Part shown: positions 44,141-55,452 of the stretch, piece by piece
Numbering within the stretch: position 1 is the first letter of the stretch
Layout of the letters: each line of letters opens with the position of its first letter
NCBI GenBank assembly: GCA_963383645.1
Contig: OY726565.1
Coordinates: forward strand, 24,922,466 to 24,986,465
Reading direction: 5' to 3'
Source: Muscardinus avellanarius
Taxonomy: Eukaryota; Chordata; Mammalia; Rodentia; Gliridae
DNA: 64,000 nt
Notes under the pieces: model-generated
What the model saw: the letters and a program-made list of their open reading frames with translations, nothing else
What the model was told of the DNA's origin: nothing
Databases searched by the model: none
Position numbers and translations under genes: made by a program

Positions 44141-44649
44141 AGCTAAGGTGGGGAAGGGATCAAGCACAGTTGCTGCGTAGAAGCAAATCAAGGTAGGCTA
44201 AGAGTTCTGGGAGAAAAGAGGTGGAAAACAAGGAAGACGAGGGACTGAAATGGAAGGCCAATCAAACACCAGGTTCCGGAATAACAACAGTAAGGTTGCT
44301 CAAGCCAGTTGTTAAATATCAGTTGAGGTCCTGGCATGGTGCTGTATATGGCTACTACAGAACTAGAAAGCCCTCTGGTGGGGCTCCTGAGGCTAAGCCA
44401 TGGCATCCCTCTTGGCTGTTTTTCATAGGACCTTCTGGAAGTTTCTATAGATTTTTACTTTTTTCTTTGATGATCCTAAAAGTGCTTACTCTTCTAAATA
44501 CTGCACACAATGTTTCTATCTCTATTTTAAGAGTATGGTATGTGCAGAAGTATAATTAAGAAGTCCCTGTTTTATATGGTGAAAACAAACTGGATTTTGT
44601 TGTTGTTGTTGTTCGGTTAAATTTTTGGTTGTTTCATCAAAAAGATTTC
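44141..44649. other. Intergenic, unique
   Basis: A 112-codon plus-strand frame (44221-44559) is open but has no recognisable domain. Not annotated as coding. Confidence 0.4.
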
Positions 44650-44651
44650 CT

Positions 44652-44848
44652 GGGCTGGACGTGATGGTGCATACTTGTAATCTTGGGAGGCTGAGGCAGG
44701 AGGATCCAGGTTCAATGACAGCCTCAGCTACTTAGTGAGGCCCTCTGCAATTTAGTGAGACCCTGTTTCAAAATAAAGAACAAAAAATAGGGTTGGGGTG
44801 TAGCTCAGAAGTAGAATGCCCCTGGGTTCCATCCCCAGCACCACAAAA
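44652..44848 (+). mobile_element. B1-ID dimeric SINE, type I
   Basis: 'gggctggacgtgatggtgca', 'gctacttagtgaggccctct', 'agggttggggtgtagctcag', 'cctgggttccatccccagca'. High quality copy. Confidence 0.94.
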
Positions 44849-45390
44849 AATTTTTTTTGTGTGTGGCAGAAGGCCAAAATCATATATTGTATTAAATGTG
44901 TTGAATCAGATGCATTTCTAGATATTATATTGATATATGTTAGGGGGAAAACATGGCTCTTATATCCAGCAGCTTAGAGTGAGGCCAAAATTTGCAAATC
45001 ATAAAGAAACCCAGGAGAGAGAATTGACCATGTCTTAGAAAAGGTAAGAAATAGCTTTTAATGAACAGAAAAATAGAGTCAAGTTGGAAAATGTGGGGCT
45101 TTCTTTTTTAGTCAACCAAAGGAAAGAGAAAGGCAGATTTGAAAGAGAGGAGAAAAAGAAATATATCCCCAGGGGAAATTACTTCAAAACTAACTGTGGA
45201 GAATTGAGATAACAGACAGCTACAATGTTGGGGTTCATCTCAGATACACATGAAACCATAATTTTTTACACAGAAAATTAACACCAGAAGAAGTCCAGAA
45301 GAAAAATTACAGGTTCAAACTTTAAAGATTAGAAAAAAGAAGAAAAACATTATGACTGGAAGAGTTAAAGGTAAGAAAATAAAGTGGCTT
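44849..45390. other. Intergenic, unique
   Basis: Purine-rich, without a recognised element. Confidence 0.4.
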
Positions 45391-45391
45391 G

Positions 45392-45510
45392 TGTCTATTG
45401 TCCCAGCTACTCAGGAGGCTGAGGCAGGAGGATTGCTTAAGCCCAGGAGTTTGAGATCAGCCTGGGCAACATACCAAGACTTGGCCCTAAATTAATTAAT
45501 AAATAAAATA
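45392..45510 (+). mobile_element. 7SL-derived monomer of FLAM/PB1 type
   Basis: 'tcccagctactcaggaggct', 'gaggcaggaggattgcttaa', 'gcccaggagtttgagatcag' and 'cctgggcaacat' follow the left Alu arm/7SL very closely and differ from every other SINE here, which lack the 'gcccaggag...cctgggcaac' segment. PB1 and FLAM are the oldest 7SL monomers shared by rodents and primates. It could also be a 7SL pseudogene fragment. Confidence 0.8.
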
Positions 45511-45699
45511 ATTAAAAACTTAAAAGTGTAAGACAAAATTATTTCATTTTGTTATACATATCAAGATTTTATATATATATATATATGTATAATCTTTAAA
45601 TGTATATATATATATATTTAAATGTATATATAAAAATGTGTGTGTATATAATCTTTAAATTTTGCTGCACTTATTTGTCTTGGCCAAAACATGTTACAT

Positions 45700-45742
45700 T
45701 ATTTTAAATGAATTTTCCTGGTTTGAGATATAACTGACAAAG

Positions 45743-45824
<82 letters not shown>

Positions 45825-46118
45825 TGTGTGTGTGTGTGTACGTATATACATGTATATTTAAGGTATACCACATGACATTTTTATGTATATACACATTGTG
45901 AAATGATTACTACCATCAAGCTAGGTAACATACACCTTGCTTTGTATAGTGTTGTATATATATTTACATATGTAGTGAGAATACTTAACCTACTCTCCTG
46001 GAAAAATTCAAGTATAGAATACCTTAATTATAATCACCAGGTCTCTAGAGCTTATTTTAAGCTGAAGTTTGTTATTATTACCTTTTAATCAATATTTCCC
46101 TATATCCACCCCCCTGGT
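45700..46118 (+). mobile_element. Ancient L1M 3' region with internal TA/GT microsatellite
   Basis: 'tttgagatataactgacaaa', later 'attgtgaaatgattactacc', 'atcaagctaggtaacataca', 'ttataatcaccaggtctcta', 'gagcttattttaagctgaag', 'tatttccctatatccacccc' is the order of words in L1M 3' ends of mammals. A (TA)n-(GT)n block (45745-45840) has expanded within. Confidence 0.75.
45745..45840 (+). repeat. (TA)n-(GT)n compound microsatellite
   Basis: About 24 TA units followed by about 23 GT units with one CT interruption. Confidence 0.95.
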
Positions 46119-46630
46119 AATCACCCTTCTATTCTGTTTTTATGAGTTTTATGTTAAATAATTTTCAGAAAAAATATCACTGAATGGATAAGCTCCTCTT
46201 TGGTCTGGGTTTATCATTCATGTTCTTGGCTCTCTTCTGTTCAGTCAACCCGTAGGAAGTGTTATTAAGTGAATTGGGGGGAAAATTAGTGTTTTGATTT
46301 TGTGTAATGAGATCATAGAACATGTTTTTAGTCTTTTGGCCTAACTAATCCATTAAAAAAGGTATCTATTTGAACTCTAGGAAATGAATTTAGGGCCTAG
46401 AGTCCAACTCAAAAGCTTTCTTAGAATATGTTTGCAAATGTGTGATGCTACTGGGTGGGAAGTGTGGCCAAGTTGTCTATGTCATATTTCTCACCCCAAA
46501 GCATTCAGATTAATTTTAGGTTTAAAACCTTGTGAATTGCATAGGCATGTATATATTTATAGACTCAATAATGAAAGTAAATACATAGTAGAAAACAGGA
46601 AAAAAGGCTGAATATATTCGGAGTGGTTCT
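46119..46630. other. Intergenic, unique
   Basis: Nothing recognised. Confidence 0.4.
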
Positions 46631-46637
46631 TGGTGCA

Positions 46638-46805
46638 CTGGCTGTACGCTTACCATGTTCTGAGTGCTGTGAATCCTTTTGATAATTAACAGGGTAGGTA
46701 ACGTGAGCCTATTTTAGAAAGGAAACAGGCTTGTAGAAGTAGAACAATTTGTCTAAAGTCATGAAGTTACTGAGCAAATGAGATTTTGGATTTTGAGCCA
46801 GGTAT
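46638..46805 (-). mobile_element. MIR SINE
   Basis: 'taccatgttctgagtgctgt', 'gtgagcctattttagaaagg', 'gaaacaggcttgtagaagta', 'gtcatgaagttactgagcaa', 'ttttgagccaggtatgcctt' is a near-complete reversed MIR. Confidence 0.78.
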
Positions 46806-47910
46806 GCCTTCTCTCTCTACTCCGCCACAGTATTTATGGCAGCAAGCTTGTTCGAAGTGAGAATGGAGCAGCTCTGTGCAAGATCAAATCCCAGGTGGTG
46901 AAGCAACAGCAAATGTTCTCAAGTCTACTTTGCTTTTGTACTCTGCAGGATGGTGCAATTTTCACGTACATTGATGATGCAATGATGTACGATTTCTTAT
47001 GCATTTCTGTTCTGAAGAAAAAATAGCTTTATAAATATATATATATTTTAGAATTCACAATATTCCCATGAGAAATTGAAAAGGAATCCTTCACTCTGTA
47101 CATTAAAAAAAGAAAAGAGGGAAACAAAATCTGGGAGACAGACTAGTAGTCTTTTCAGTGATCCAGCAAGAGAGCAGTGTAGAGATTGTGGGGCACAATG
47201 GCTTCATTCAGAGATCTTCTTCTTTTATCTATTTAGTTTAATGGCTCAATTCTTGATTGGGTTATTTCTTAAATGTGAAATCCTTTAAGTAATTAGTCTA
47301 TTCTAGATATTAGAGGAATAGCTGGCAAAAATTAATGGTTTATATGTCATGCAGAAAGAGATATCTCCAGAAGAATGTCTGAGGAGTTCCCAGAGAGAGG
47401 AGGAAGCTTGACTCAGAACCAGTGATGTCCTTGACAAATGGGAAAAAAATGTGTCAATAGAAGCACAGAAATTTATTTAGGAAAGCAAGGAATACACACT
47501 CAAGAAAAAATGTGGGCCACCTTCAGAGAGGGAGGCACTTAGGGGATCTTGGCTCTTCTTTTAAAGGAAACTTAGGGAAGTATTGGTAGGTATGGGAAGG
47601 TGAGGATGACGTCTGTTAGCTGATCACAAATGGTTTACGGCGGCCTGGTCATCTTAAGGATCTTTGATGGTATTTCCATTGTCTGATCAATAGATAAAGT
47701 TGGAATGTGCCCTATTTCAGGTTTGTGGAGGAGATGTCCTATTTCTCTTATTTAAACTACTTATTGGGAGGGTTATTTAATAGGGCATAAGGTAATTATC
47801 ACGGGTGAATAAATTTTTGGTTAATTTGAAGATTTACAAATTTCCCAGGAAATTGGGAGTGATAGGCCTGGAAAGTATGTGGAACTTCTGAATTAAAAAT
47901 TTGTTTACCA
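46806..47910. other. Intergenic; possible LTR-like segment
   Basis: 47.40-47.80 kb contains 'agaaatttatttaggaaagc' (AATAAA on minus) and a layout that could be an old LTR in minus orientation, but I cannot match it to a family. No gene. Confidence 0.3.
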
Positions 47911-48470
47911 CCTGGGTCCTGGGTGGGGGTCAGGCAGGGCACGCCAGACCCCAGAAAAGCCAGGGCCCAGAGTCCTGCAACCTGGGCCCCGGGCCGGACC
48001 GTGTGGAGCATGCCAGACCCCTGGAGAAACCAGGGCCCGGTCATAAGACCCTGGGTCCCGGGCAGGGGTCAGGCGGGGCACGCCGGATCTTGGAAGAGCC
48101 GGGGCCCAGGTCGCAGGACTCTGGGCCCCGGGCTGGATTGCGCGGAGCACGCCAGACCCCTGGATAAACTGGGGCCTGGTAGCAAGGCCCTGGGCTCCGG
48201 GCGGGGGTCAAGCAGAGCATGCTGGACCCCCTGAGAAACCAGGGCCGGGTAGCAGGACCCTGGGCCCCGGGCGGGATCATGCGGAGCATGCCGGACCTCT
48301 GGAGAAACCAGGGCCCTGTTGCAAGGCCCTGGGCCCTGGGCGGGGGTCAAGTGGAGCATGCCGGATCCCTGGAAAAGCCGGGGCCCAGGTCGCAGGACTC
48401 TGGGCCCCAGGCAGAGTCCTGAGGAACATGCTGGACCCCTGGGGAAACCGGGCCCGGGTCACAGTGCTAC
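47911..48470 (+). repeat. 5' VNTR of composite C, 70-bp unit, about 8 copies
   Basis: Units begin 'gcatgccagacccctggaga' or 'gcacgccggatcttggaaga'. Two classes alternate: one with 'gtcgcaggactctgggcccc' and one with 'gcaaggccctgggc...gggggtcaag'. Very GC-rich and CpG-bearing. Confidence 0.9.
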
Positions 48471-49085
48471 TCAGTGCCTGAACCCACAACCTCCTCAAAC
48501 CACACATACTGTCTTCTGTTATTTAAAAAAAAAAAAAAGGGAAAAGAAAAAGAAAAAAGGAAAATATCGGAGAGGAGTCAAGAAGGCCATGGCGGATGCC
48601 AGGATACTGGAAATGCAGACAAAACTTATCCAAATGCACTGGAACTTTTGGGAAAAAATCCCCGCGAAGGACTGCTTCTTCTCTACATTGTTAAGAATTT
48701 TGGACATCACTTGTTAAGGAGAGTTTAGCGGAGACCTAGGAGAAAGGCAGTGTTGAAAGCGGTCTCCGAGATGGCTGTGACTTGTATTCAGAAGAAATAG
48801 AAATCGAATCCTACCAACCTTATTTTTTTTTGGAGAAATTACACCAAATGTCAAATGCTACCGTCACGCATGCTTAGGAACACTGGACAACATTCAGAGT
48901 GGAAAAAGAGCTTGGGAAAGATTGGAAAAGGTGAAGGCAGTGGCAATGGCAGTGGCCAGTACTCAGGGGAGGCAGAGATCTGATGCATTACACCTGGAAC
49001 CTTTGAAGAAATAACCCCAGAGGCAGAATGCTACCACCACGCACCCTCGAGAATGTGGGACAAATGGATGGGCAAAGAGGATGCT

Positions 49086-49850
49086 CGGACTGGAGCCTGC
49101 TGAGGGGTAAGGCTAGTGACGGACACAGCAAAGCTGGGATTGGAGCCTGCCATGAGGCAAGGCTGGTGCCGGAGCCTCTGAGGCTGGGATTGGAGCCTGC
49201 CATGAGGCAAGACCGGTGCTGGGGCCTCCAAGGCCGGGATCGGAGCCTGCTGAGGGGTTAGGTCAATGCCGGGGCCAGCGAGGCTGGGATTGGAGCCTGC
49301 CGTGAGGCAAGGCTGGTACTGGGGCCTCCGAGGCCGGGATCGGAGCCTACTGAGGGGTTAGGCCGGTGCTGGCATTGGAGCCTTCCGTTAGGCAAGGCCA
49401 CTACTGAGGCCACCAAGGGCGGGATCAGAGCCTGCCAAGGGGTTTGGCCAGTGCTGGGGCCAGCGAGGCCAGGATCTGAGCCTGCCGTGAGGCAAGGCCA
49501 GTGCTGGGGCCTCCGAGGCCGGGATCGGAGCCTGCCGAGGGGTCAGGCCAGTGCCGGGGCCAGCGAGGCGGGGATCGGAAACTGCTGTGAGGCAAAGCTG
49601 GAGCTGGGGCCTCCGAGGCCGTGATTGGAGCCTGCTGAGGGGTTAGGCCGGTGCCGAGGCCAGCGGCCGACATTGGAGCCTGCCGTGAAGTAACGCTGCT
49701 ACTGAGGCCTCCGAGGCCGGGATCGGAGCCTGCCTTGAGGATAGGCTGGTGCTGGGGCCACCGAGGCTGGTGTCGGGGCCAGCGAGACCAGACAGGGCCT
49801 CCCATGAGGTTGCTGCTTGAGCCAGCGAGGTCTAGATCAGTCCATCGGGT
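49086..49850 (+). repeat. 3' VNTR of composite C, alternating 50-bp half-units
   Basis: X and Y half-units as in copy A, with one local loss of alternation at about 49365-49400, where a Y unit is truncated ('gtgctggcattggagccttc'). Confidence 0.88.
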
Positions 49851-50269
49851 AGCCAGGTCACTACTGGGGCCGTCAAGAGTGGGATCGGTACTTGCAACGC
49901 GGCATGCACAGAGAAATATAACAGAAAATAAAAACTAGATGCTTCCCCTAATCAGCAATAACTAGGAGGAAAGGGGAAACAGGAAGTGGTCGAGCTATAG
50001 AAAGGGCCCTATAGCGAAGCAATTAAGGTGACCAATCAGAGGGTATGGAATAGGGGAGAATGGAGCCTCTTTAAAACTCAGGAGGTACATAAACAAATGT
50101 ATCAAAGTTAATCACCAAATAAGCATGGGATCGAGGCAGGGGGAGGGAATGGGATGGGGACTGGATGAGGGCTAATTGGATGATGTGTGCTTGTATATCC
50201 TCTCAAGTCTTGTATTCTAATATATGATTACAATGCACCAATAAAAATAAATTTTAAAAAATGTTTCCC

Positions 50270-51262
50270 TGTTTCCTTTTTGTCTCCTTTTAACCTATTT
50301 CTTTTATCCCACCTCACTTTTAATTTTGTGTGTTTAGCCAACTTTTCTTTATTTAGTCAAATTTTCAATTTTATCGACTCATTTAGACAATCAGTTGATA
50401 GAATCATTCAATTCATGGGTGGTATACTATCACCATGAAACCAAATCAAATTAAAAAAAAATTTTAAATTTTGAAAGAGTTGTAAAAAAAAAAGAGGTAC
50501 ATTGCAAACTGGCCCTGCAAAGCATAAAATATTTACTCACTTTGCTTATCTCAAAAGGTTTCCTTCATCTCAAGAAGATATCAGTTTCAGCCTCTTTGCA
50601 TTCTGTAATACCTCTTTTATAGCATCTGTTACATTATAATTTTCTATTTTTGAATTTGTTCCCTGGTTTAGGAACACCTTGAAAGCAGGCACTGTTTAGT
50701 TTTTCCCATTTCTGTTCTCTGGTTTATAGCATAGGAGGCACTCAGATACTGGTTCAAGAGAATGCACCACTGAATCCATTACAGAGGCTTTTAGACTCGA
50801 TTATAGTTTTGTTAGCATTTAAGCTATTGTATACATCTAGAATAAACTTACACTCCCATTAATTTGCTCTCTTACTGGGAAGATGATTCTTCACTTACAT
50901 CAGTTAAAATTATGTGTGCCTTTATAAATAGTTACTTACACAAACACTTGAAGTTTTCAAGTTTCAAGCAAATATAGCTAAAAATAGAACTGGAACTGGT
51001 GAGGGTAGATGCTATCAAGTTTGTACTTTCCATTAAATATAAGAATGAGGTACAACAGAGGTACAAGGTAGATAGTTATTGATGAACTCTGTTAAATAAA
51101 AAATCATTTTAGACACAAATTTTGTCTTGGCTCATGGATACCCCAACTTTGATGTGAAAAAGGAGGCAATCCTGAATGCCCTGGAATCTCCCCAAGTTCT
51201 TTTGTTGCCTGCTCATCTGCTGTAAGATGTGTCTTCTGTGGACAATAGAAGACAATGCTTAA
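50270..51262. other. Intergenic, unique
   Basis: AT-rich; the 83-codon frame at 50187-50438 starts in the composite tail and is not credible as a gene. Confidence 0.4.
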
Positions 51263-51468
51263 GCCAGGCATGGTGGTGCACACTTGTAATCCCAGCACTT
51301 GGGAGGCTGAGGCAGGAGGATTGTGGTTCATGGACAGCTTCAACTGCTATTGAGTGAGGCCCTTTGCAACTCAATGAGACCCTGTCTCAAAATAAAGAAT
51401 AAAAAATAGGGCTGGGGTGTCTCTCAGAGGTAGAATGCCCCTGGGTTCCATCCCCAGAACTGCAGCAA
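51263..51468 (+). mobile_element. B1-ID dimeric SINE, type I
   Basis: 'agccaggcatggtggtgcac', 'gctgaggcaggaggattgtg', 'agggctggggtgtctctcag', 'cctgggttccatccccagaa'. Confidence 0.93.
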
Positions 51469-51689
51469 AGAAAGAAAAAGAAAAGACAACACTGCTTTAC
51501 ACATATGCTTGTCTGAGAACTCAAAAGTGGTTGGGCTGAGAACCACCCAGGAGCTTCAGTGCAGAGCTGTAGCAGAAATGAGTTTATGGAAAACTACACA
51601 GATAACTCTGTACCGGATCATATAAGCTTAGATCTCCAGAAAATTTGTTATCCCCAAGTCATAATTTAATATTTGGTTATTGGCTTTAT

Positions 51690-52120
51690 TTTAAGAAAGT
51701 GTTTACATTCACTGTGTGTCCTGGCCAGCATTCTCACAGCCATAATCTAAAGACCTGTTCATATAACAGAGGGGAAAGATTTATTTCTATGGTTTCAGGT
51801 TCAGCCCAGGTGAGGCAGGGACCACAGATCTCAGAGATGGAGGTGAAAGGAGAGGGAGAGCACATGGGCTATGTTCCTCACATCATGGAGGCCAGAGGCA
51901 AGAGAGAGCAAGGGGAGGGGGAACCATATATAATCTTTAGGGCTGCAGCCTCAAGGACTTGTACCCTCCAGCAACAGCCTACCAGCCCAGGCCAAGACCC
52001 AGATAAATCTGGGTTATCCACTGGATTATCCACTGCTGGGATTACGGCCCTCCAGACTCAGTCACATCAACTCCAAACACCAGTTTATAAACTCTTCAAG
52101 GGGCCATTCTATATATAACC
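51690..52120 (-). mobile_element. LTR-like repeat of MaLR type, reverse
   Basis: 'gggaaagatttatttctatg' (AATAAA on minus), 'ggtttcaggttcagcccagg', 'cctcacatcatggaggccag', 'cccagataaatctgggttat' and 'gaactcttcaaggggcc'-like end are words of reversed MaLR-type LTRs in rodents. The 157-codon plus-strand frame here is incidental. Confidence 0.5.
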
Positions 52121-52657
52121 TTAACACTGTGTAGTTCCTGAGATCATTTGGTAAGGAGAGAAATAAGACAGTCCTCAAGAAAACTTACTAAATCAAAATG
52201 ATGTGGGAAAGAAGGAAAGGAAGGAGACTTTCCCAGAAACAGGGAGTAGCTCAATCTACATGTACCAACCAAATAAATGTGTCAAGTGGGGTATAAATAT
52301 TACCAGTGTCTAGGAATAGCTAGGCAACACTACTCAATTTGGGGTGCTTGGACAATTTGAGCACAATGTAGGCAGTTTCCACTGAAGAGGGGTGGCTATT
52401 TAACTGAAATTCACCACCCCTCACAGCTACCTCTCACATCACCCCAACCCCAAGCTCATCGAGCAACCTTCTGATCACAGCAGTAGGGAGGACATGTTTG
52501 AAGATGTGAGCGTCCAGTCACTGGCATATTACATTGTAACTCAAATTTAGTAAAATGATTTGCTTTTTGTATATTTATTCATATCAGACACAGACAATCT
52601 TATTAGACACCGATAAGTTTCAGCCATTGCTAAGAGCCATTTGCCTACAAATTGTGA
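52121..52657. other. Intergenic, unique
   Basis: Nothing recognised. Confidence 0.4.
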
Positions 52658-52885
52658 AACCAAATTCTTGAGGAATGGGGCTTCTTCAATCCTATGAACT
52701 CAGAAGGCACCATCGGTGCCTGGAACACACCGGAGCTCAGACAGTTGTTGAGTAGAATCATAAATGACATACATAAAAAAGCTAAAGAAGCTAATCCATG
52801 CCGAGAATTCTTGAAAACCAATGAGATTTTCCCTAAAGATCCCCAAATCTGTCTCCTTGCATTTGCCTTTGAAGTAAGACTTTAG
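52658..52885 (+). other. Open stretch with protein-like composition, unassigned
   Basis: A 75-codon open stretch follows an in-frame TGA at 52655; ATG at 52694, stop at 52885. It includes 'NTPELRQLLSRIINDIHKKA', which looks like an amphipathic helix. No splice acceptor or donor of good quality brackets it, and the minus strand is also open over most of it (52700-52975). It may be a fragment of an old processed pseudogene or chance. Confidence 0.2.
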
Positions 52886-53500
52886 CAAAGAAAATTGTTC
52901 ATTAACTTCCTTTATGTAAGATTCATAAGGTAATTTCCTTCTAAATTTCAGTGCCAAAAAATTATCTACAGGCAAACTGAATGCTTCCTTTTATCAGGTG
53001 TAAAAATGCCATCACCCATCATCTCAATTTTGTCTTGGCTGCCAGGATTCAAAGATATATTTACATATAATTGCAACAAGGATTTTCTCTTCTAATAAAG
53101 TTTCTCTTTTTAATAATACTTGATTGTTTAATACTGTTGTCATAAATTTTGGTATACTGTTATTTTAAATTTACCCATTTTAAATATTATCTACTGACTT
53201 CCTATGATAAAAGACCTTTGCTTAGATTGAGACATTGCCTCCTTGCTTTCCCCATCTCCCAACACAGTTATTTACCATTTCAAAGTCCTATTGGTTACAT
53301 TTACTTTCACAATTTTAGTGAAGCATAGTGAAGGAAAATTATCTCTTTTCTATCTATGTCAGGATTCCAGCTGTGGCTCTATATCAAAAGATGGTTTGAT
53401 AGGAGAAAAGCATACAAATTTATTTACAATTTCATGTGACCCAGGCCCTCATAAAAAATGAAAACTCAAAGAAGAAGAGTTGAATGCTTATATACTAATT
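52886..53500. other. AT-rich intergenic
   Basis: No element recognised. Confidence 0.4.
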
Positions 53501-53504
53501 GGTC

Positions 53505-53833
53505 AGAGTAGTGTCAAGGGTTGAATCTGTAATGTCCTTCCTAAAAGACTCATGTCCCCAGTGCAACCACGTTCCAAGATGGAGCATAAGTAGGGGGCGG
53601 ATCGCTGCCTACATAGTCTTGAGGACTCCATCTGTCTCTAGACTCCTCTCCCTCTCTATGTTTTGGCTTCCGAGAGCCGAGCACCTATCATCTACCATAC
53701 CGTTATCATAATGCTTCTTCCTTGGAGCTGGATGACCATGGACTGAGCCTCCAAAATGACAAGCCCAAATCCTCTGCTAAGTTGTTCTTTTCAGGTACTT
53801 TGGTACCAGTGACAAAAAGCTGACTAAAACAAA
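53505..53833 (+). mobile_element. MaLR-type LTR
   Basis: 'gtcaagggttgaatctgtaa', 'catgtccccagtgcaac', 'catggactgagcctccaaaa', 'tgctaagttgttcttttcag' and the end 'gtgacaaaaagctgactaaa' match the rodent MaLR-like LTR ends ('...cagcgaaaaagctgactaa'). Confidence 0.65.
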
Positions 53834-54019
53834 CAGTAATTGTGGACATGGAACAAGACTAAGGATGGGCTAGGGAAGGTAATGGTGAAAAAGTAACGGG
53901 AAAGAAAAAGGTTGACTTAATATGATTTGTGCAGATTTGGAGGCCATGGTGTTAAGAATATAAATTTCCTTCTGGTATTAGAGAGGTTATCTTTCATATA
54001 GGGGTTTTATATTCTGCTT

Positions 54020-54174
54020 TAAGAGACAGGAGGCTCAAGTTCTAGGATCACCTCAACAAGTAGTGAGATTCTCATCCACCTAGCAAGACTGTATTTCAAA
54101 ATAAAATATAAAAATAAAATAGGGCTGGGGATATAGGTTGGAGGTAGAATGCCCCTGGGTTCAATCCCCAGTAC
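54020..54174 (+). mobile_element. B1-ID SINE, 5'-eroded
   Basis: 'agacaggaggctcaagttct', 'cctagcaagactgtatttca', 'agggctggggatataggttg', 'cctgggttcaatccccagta', leading straight into the AT tract. Confidence 0.85.
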
Positions 54175-54325
54175 AAATATATATATATATTATATTATAT
54201 ATATTATATATTATATATATATATATATAATATATATTATATATATAATATATATTATTATATATATATAATATATATTATATATATAATATATATTATA
54301 TATTATATATATATATATATATAAT
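54175..54325. repeat. Long (AT)n/TATTA palindromic tract
   Basis: About 150 bp of A and T only, with many 'tatatatta' and 'taatatata' inversions, so that it is self-complementary over long stretches and can extrude as a cruciform. It sits at the SINE tail. Confidence 0.93.
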
Positions 54326-55104
54326 GATTTTTAAAAAAAGCTAAGAAGTTGGTCTGACAAAAAAATAATCTCAAGAAGTAATGATGTGTATAGAGAACAT
54401 TCAAGACAAATATAAAATTTACAAACCTCTGAGCAGCAAAATAAATCTCAAACAGGCTAAATATACATTCCTTTAATCAAAATATAACTTATGCAGACTT
54501 AAACCATGTAGACAGGCTTAAAACTTCTAACTAGCAAATTCACTTGTCAACTGAATAGCATCCATATGCAAGATGATATCCTCACCACTGGAACAAAGTT
54601 GAAAAGCCAGATGTTGTGTTCAGGAGTTGGCAATAAGTCACAATGACATAGTGCATAAGGCACAGGAGAGTGGGAAAAATCAGCATCTAACATTGCCCGA
54701 GGGACCTAAGGGAGGAAAAACCTAAAGAGATGATGTTTAGGTTGAGACTTCAAGAGTAAGGATTTTCTCAAGAAGCGAAGGAAGAAAAGGTCATCACAAG
54801 CCGAAGAAATAGCTCGACAAAGTGGGGGTAAGAGGTATCTCAGCCAAGTAGATAGCTTGTTAGTTTGGCTCTTATAAATGGTATGGAGAAGCCAGAGAAA
54901 GCTGGAGTCAGATAAGAAACACCAGAAAAGCTTAAAATAGCACATGAGGGCCTCAGAATTTCATTCTAAAATAATTTACACTTTTCACATCAAAGAAAGA
55001 ATATAATCAGATTTGTATTTTTAATGTCAAGGAAAGGCTGGAAGGGCTCAAGACTTGGCATAAAGTCCAGTGAGGTAGTTCATGAACTGGTGTATATTCA
55101 CGTA
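54326..55104. other. Intergenic; possible ancient repeat
   Basis: At 54.59-55.02 kb the order 'aggcacaggagagtg', 'ttaggttgagacttcaagag', 'tggagaagccagagaaagct' resembles an old interspersed mammalian repeat that I cannot name. No exon. Confidence 0.35.
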
Positions 55105-55452
55105 TTAGTCTGCTTGGGCCACCATAACAAAATGCAATAGACTTGGGTGGCTTATAAAATAGAATTTTCTCCCCCACGGAGCAAAGAGCTGGAGTCCAAA
55201 TTCAAGGTACTGGCAGGGAATGCTCTCTTGAGGCCTCGTCCTTAGCTTGCTGACCAGTGCCTTCTCAAAGGGCCTCTTCCAGATGTCTCTTATAAGGGCG
55301 TCAGTCACATTGGCTTTGGAATCCACCATGTCTCATTTGATCTTAATTACCTTTTTAAAGAACCTGTCTGCAAATAGTCATATTCTAAGTTACTGGGGGT
55401 CAGGACTTCAACGTATAAATTTTGGAGGGACAATATTCAGTCTATATCACAG
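55105..55452 (-). mobile_element. MLT1/MST-like MaLR LTR, reverse
   Basis: 'tattagtctgcttgggccac', 'cataacaaaatgcaatagac', 'ttgggtggcttataaaatag', 'tcttataagggcgtcagtca' and 'acaatattcagtctatatca' are the reverse complement of an MLT1-type LTR from its 3' end to its 5' end. Nearly full length. Confidence 0.8.

Larger units (their letters stand above)
47911..50260 (+). mobile_element. Composite VNTR retroelement, copy C (longest)
   Basis: About 2.35 kb. It has the same order as copy A: 70-bp VNTR (47911-48470, about 8 units), middle section (48471-49085) with 'acacatactgtcttctgtta' and an A-rich run, 50-bp half-unit VNTR (49086-49850, about 15 half-units), then 'gatgcttcccctaatcagca', 'gaccaatcagagggtatgga' and the L1-like end with 'caatgcaccaataaaaata'. 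Flanks share an imperfect 14-bp match (AAAAATTTGTTTACC at about 47895-47909 and AAAAAATGTTTCCC at about 50256-50269), a candidate aged target-site duplication. The main difference from A and B is the expansion of the 5' VNTR. Confidence 0.85.

Noticed and set aside
47901..48507. Overlapping frames of 67-103 codons over the 70-bp GC-rich array on both strands
   Set aside because: Same cause: GC-rich tandem repeat with few stops. No conserved start and no frame shared by the three element copies.
51645..52118. 157-codon plus-strand frame
   Set aside because: Lies antisense over an LTR-like repeat and has no recognisable domain.
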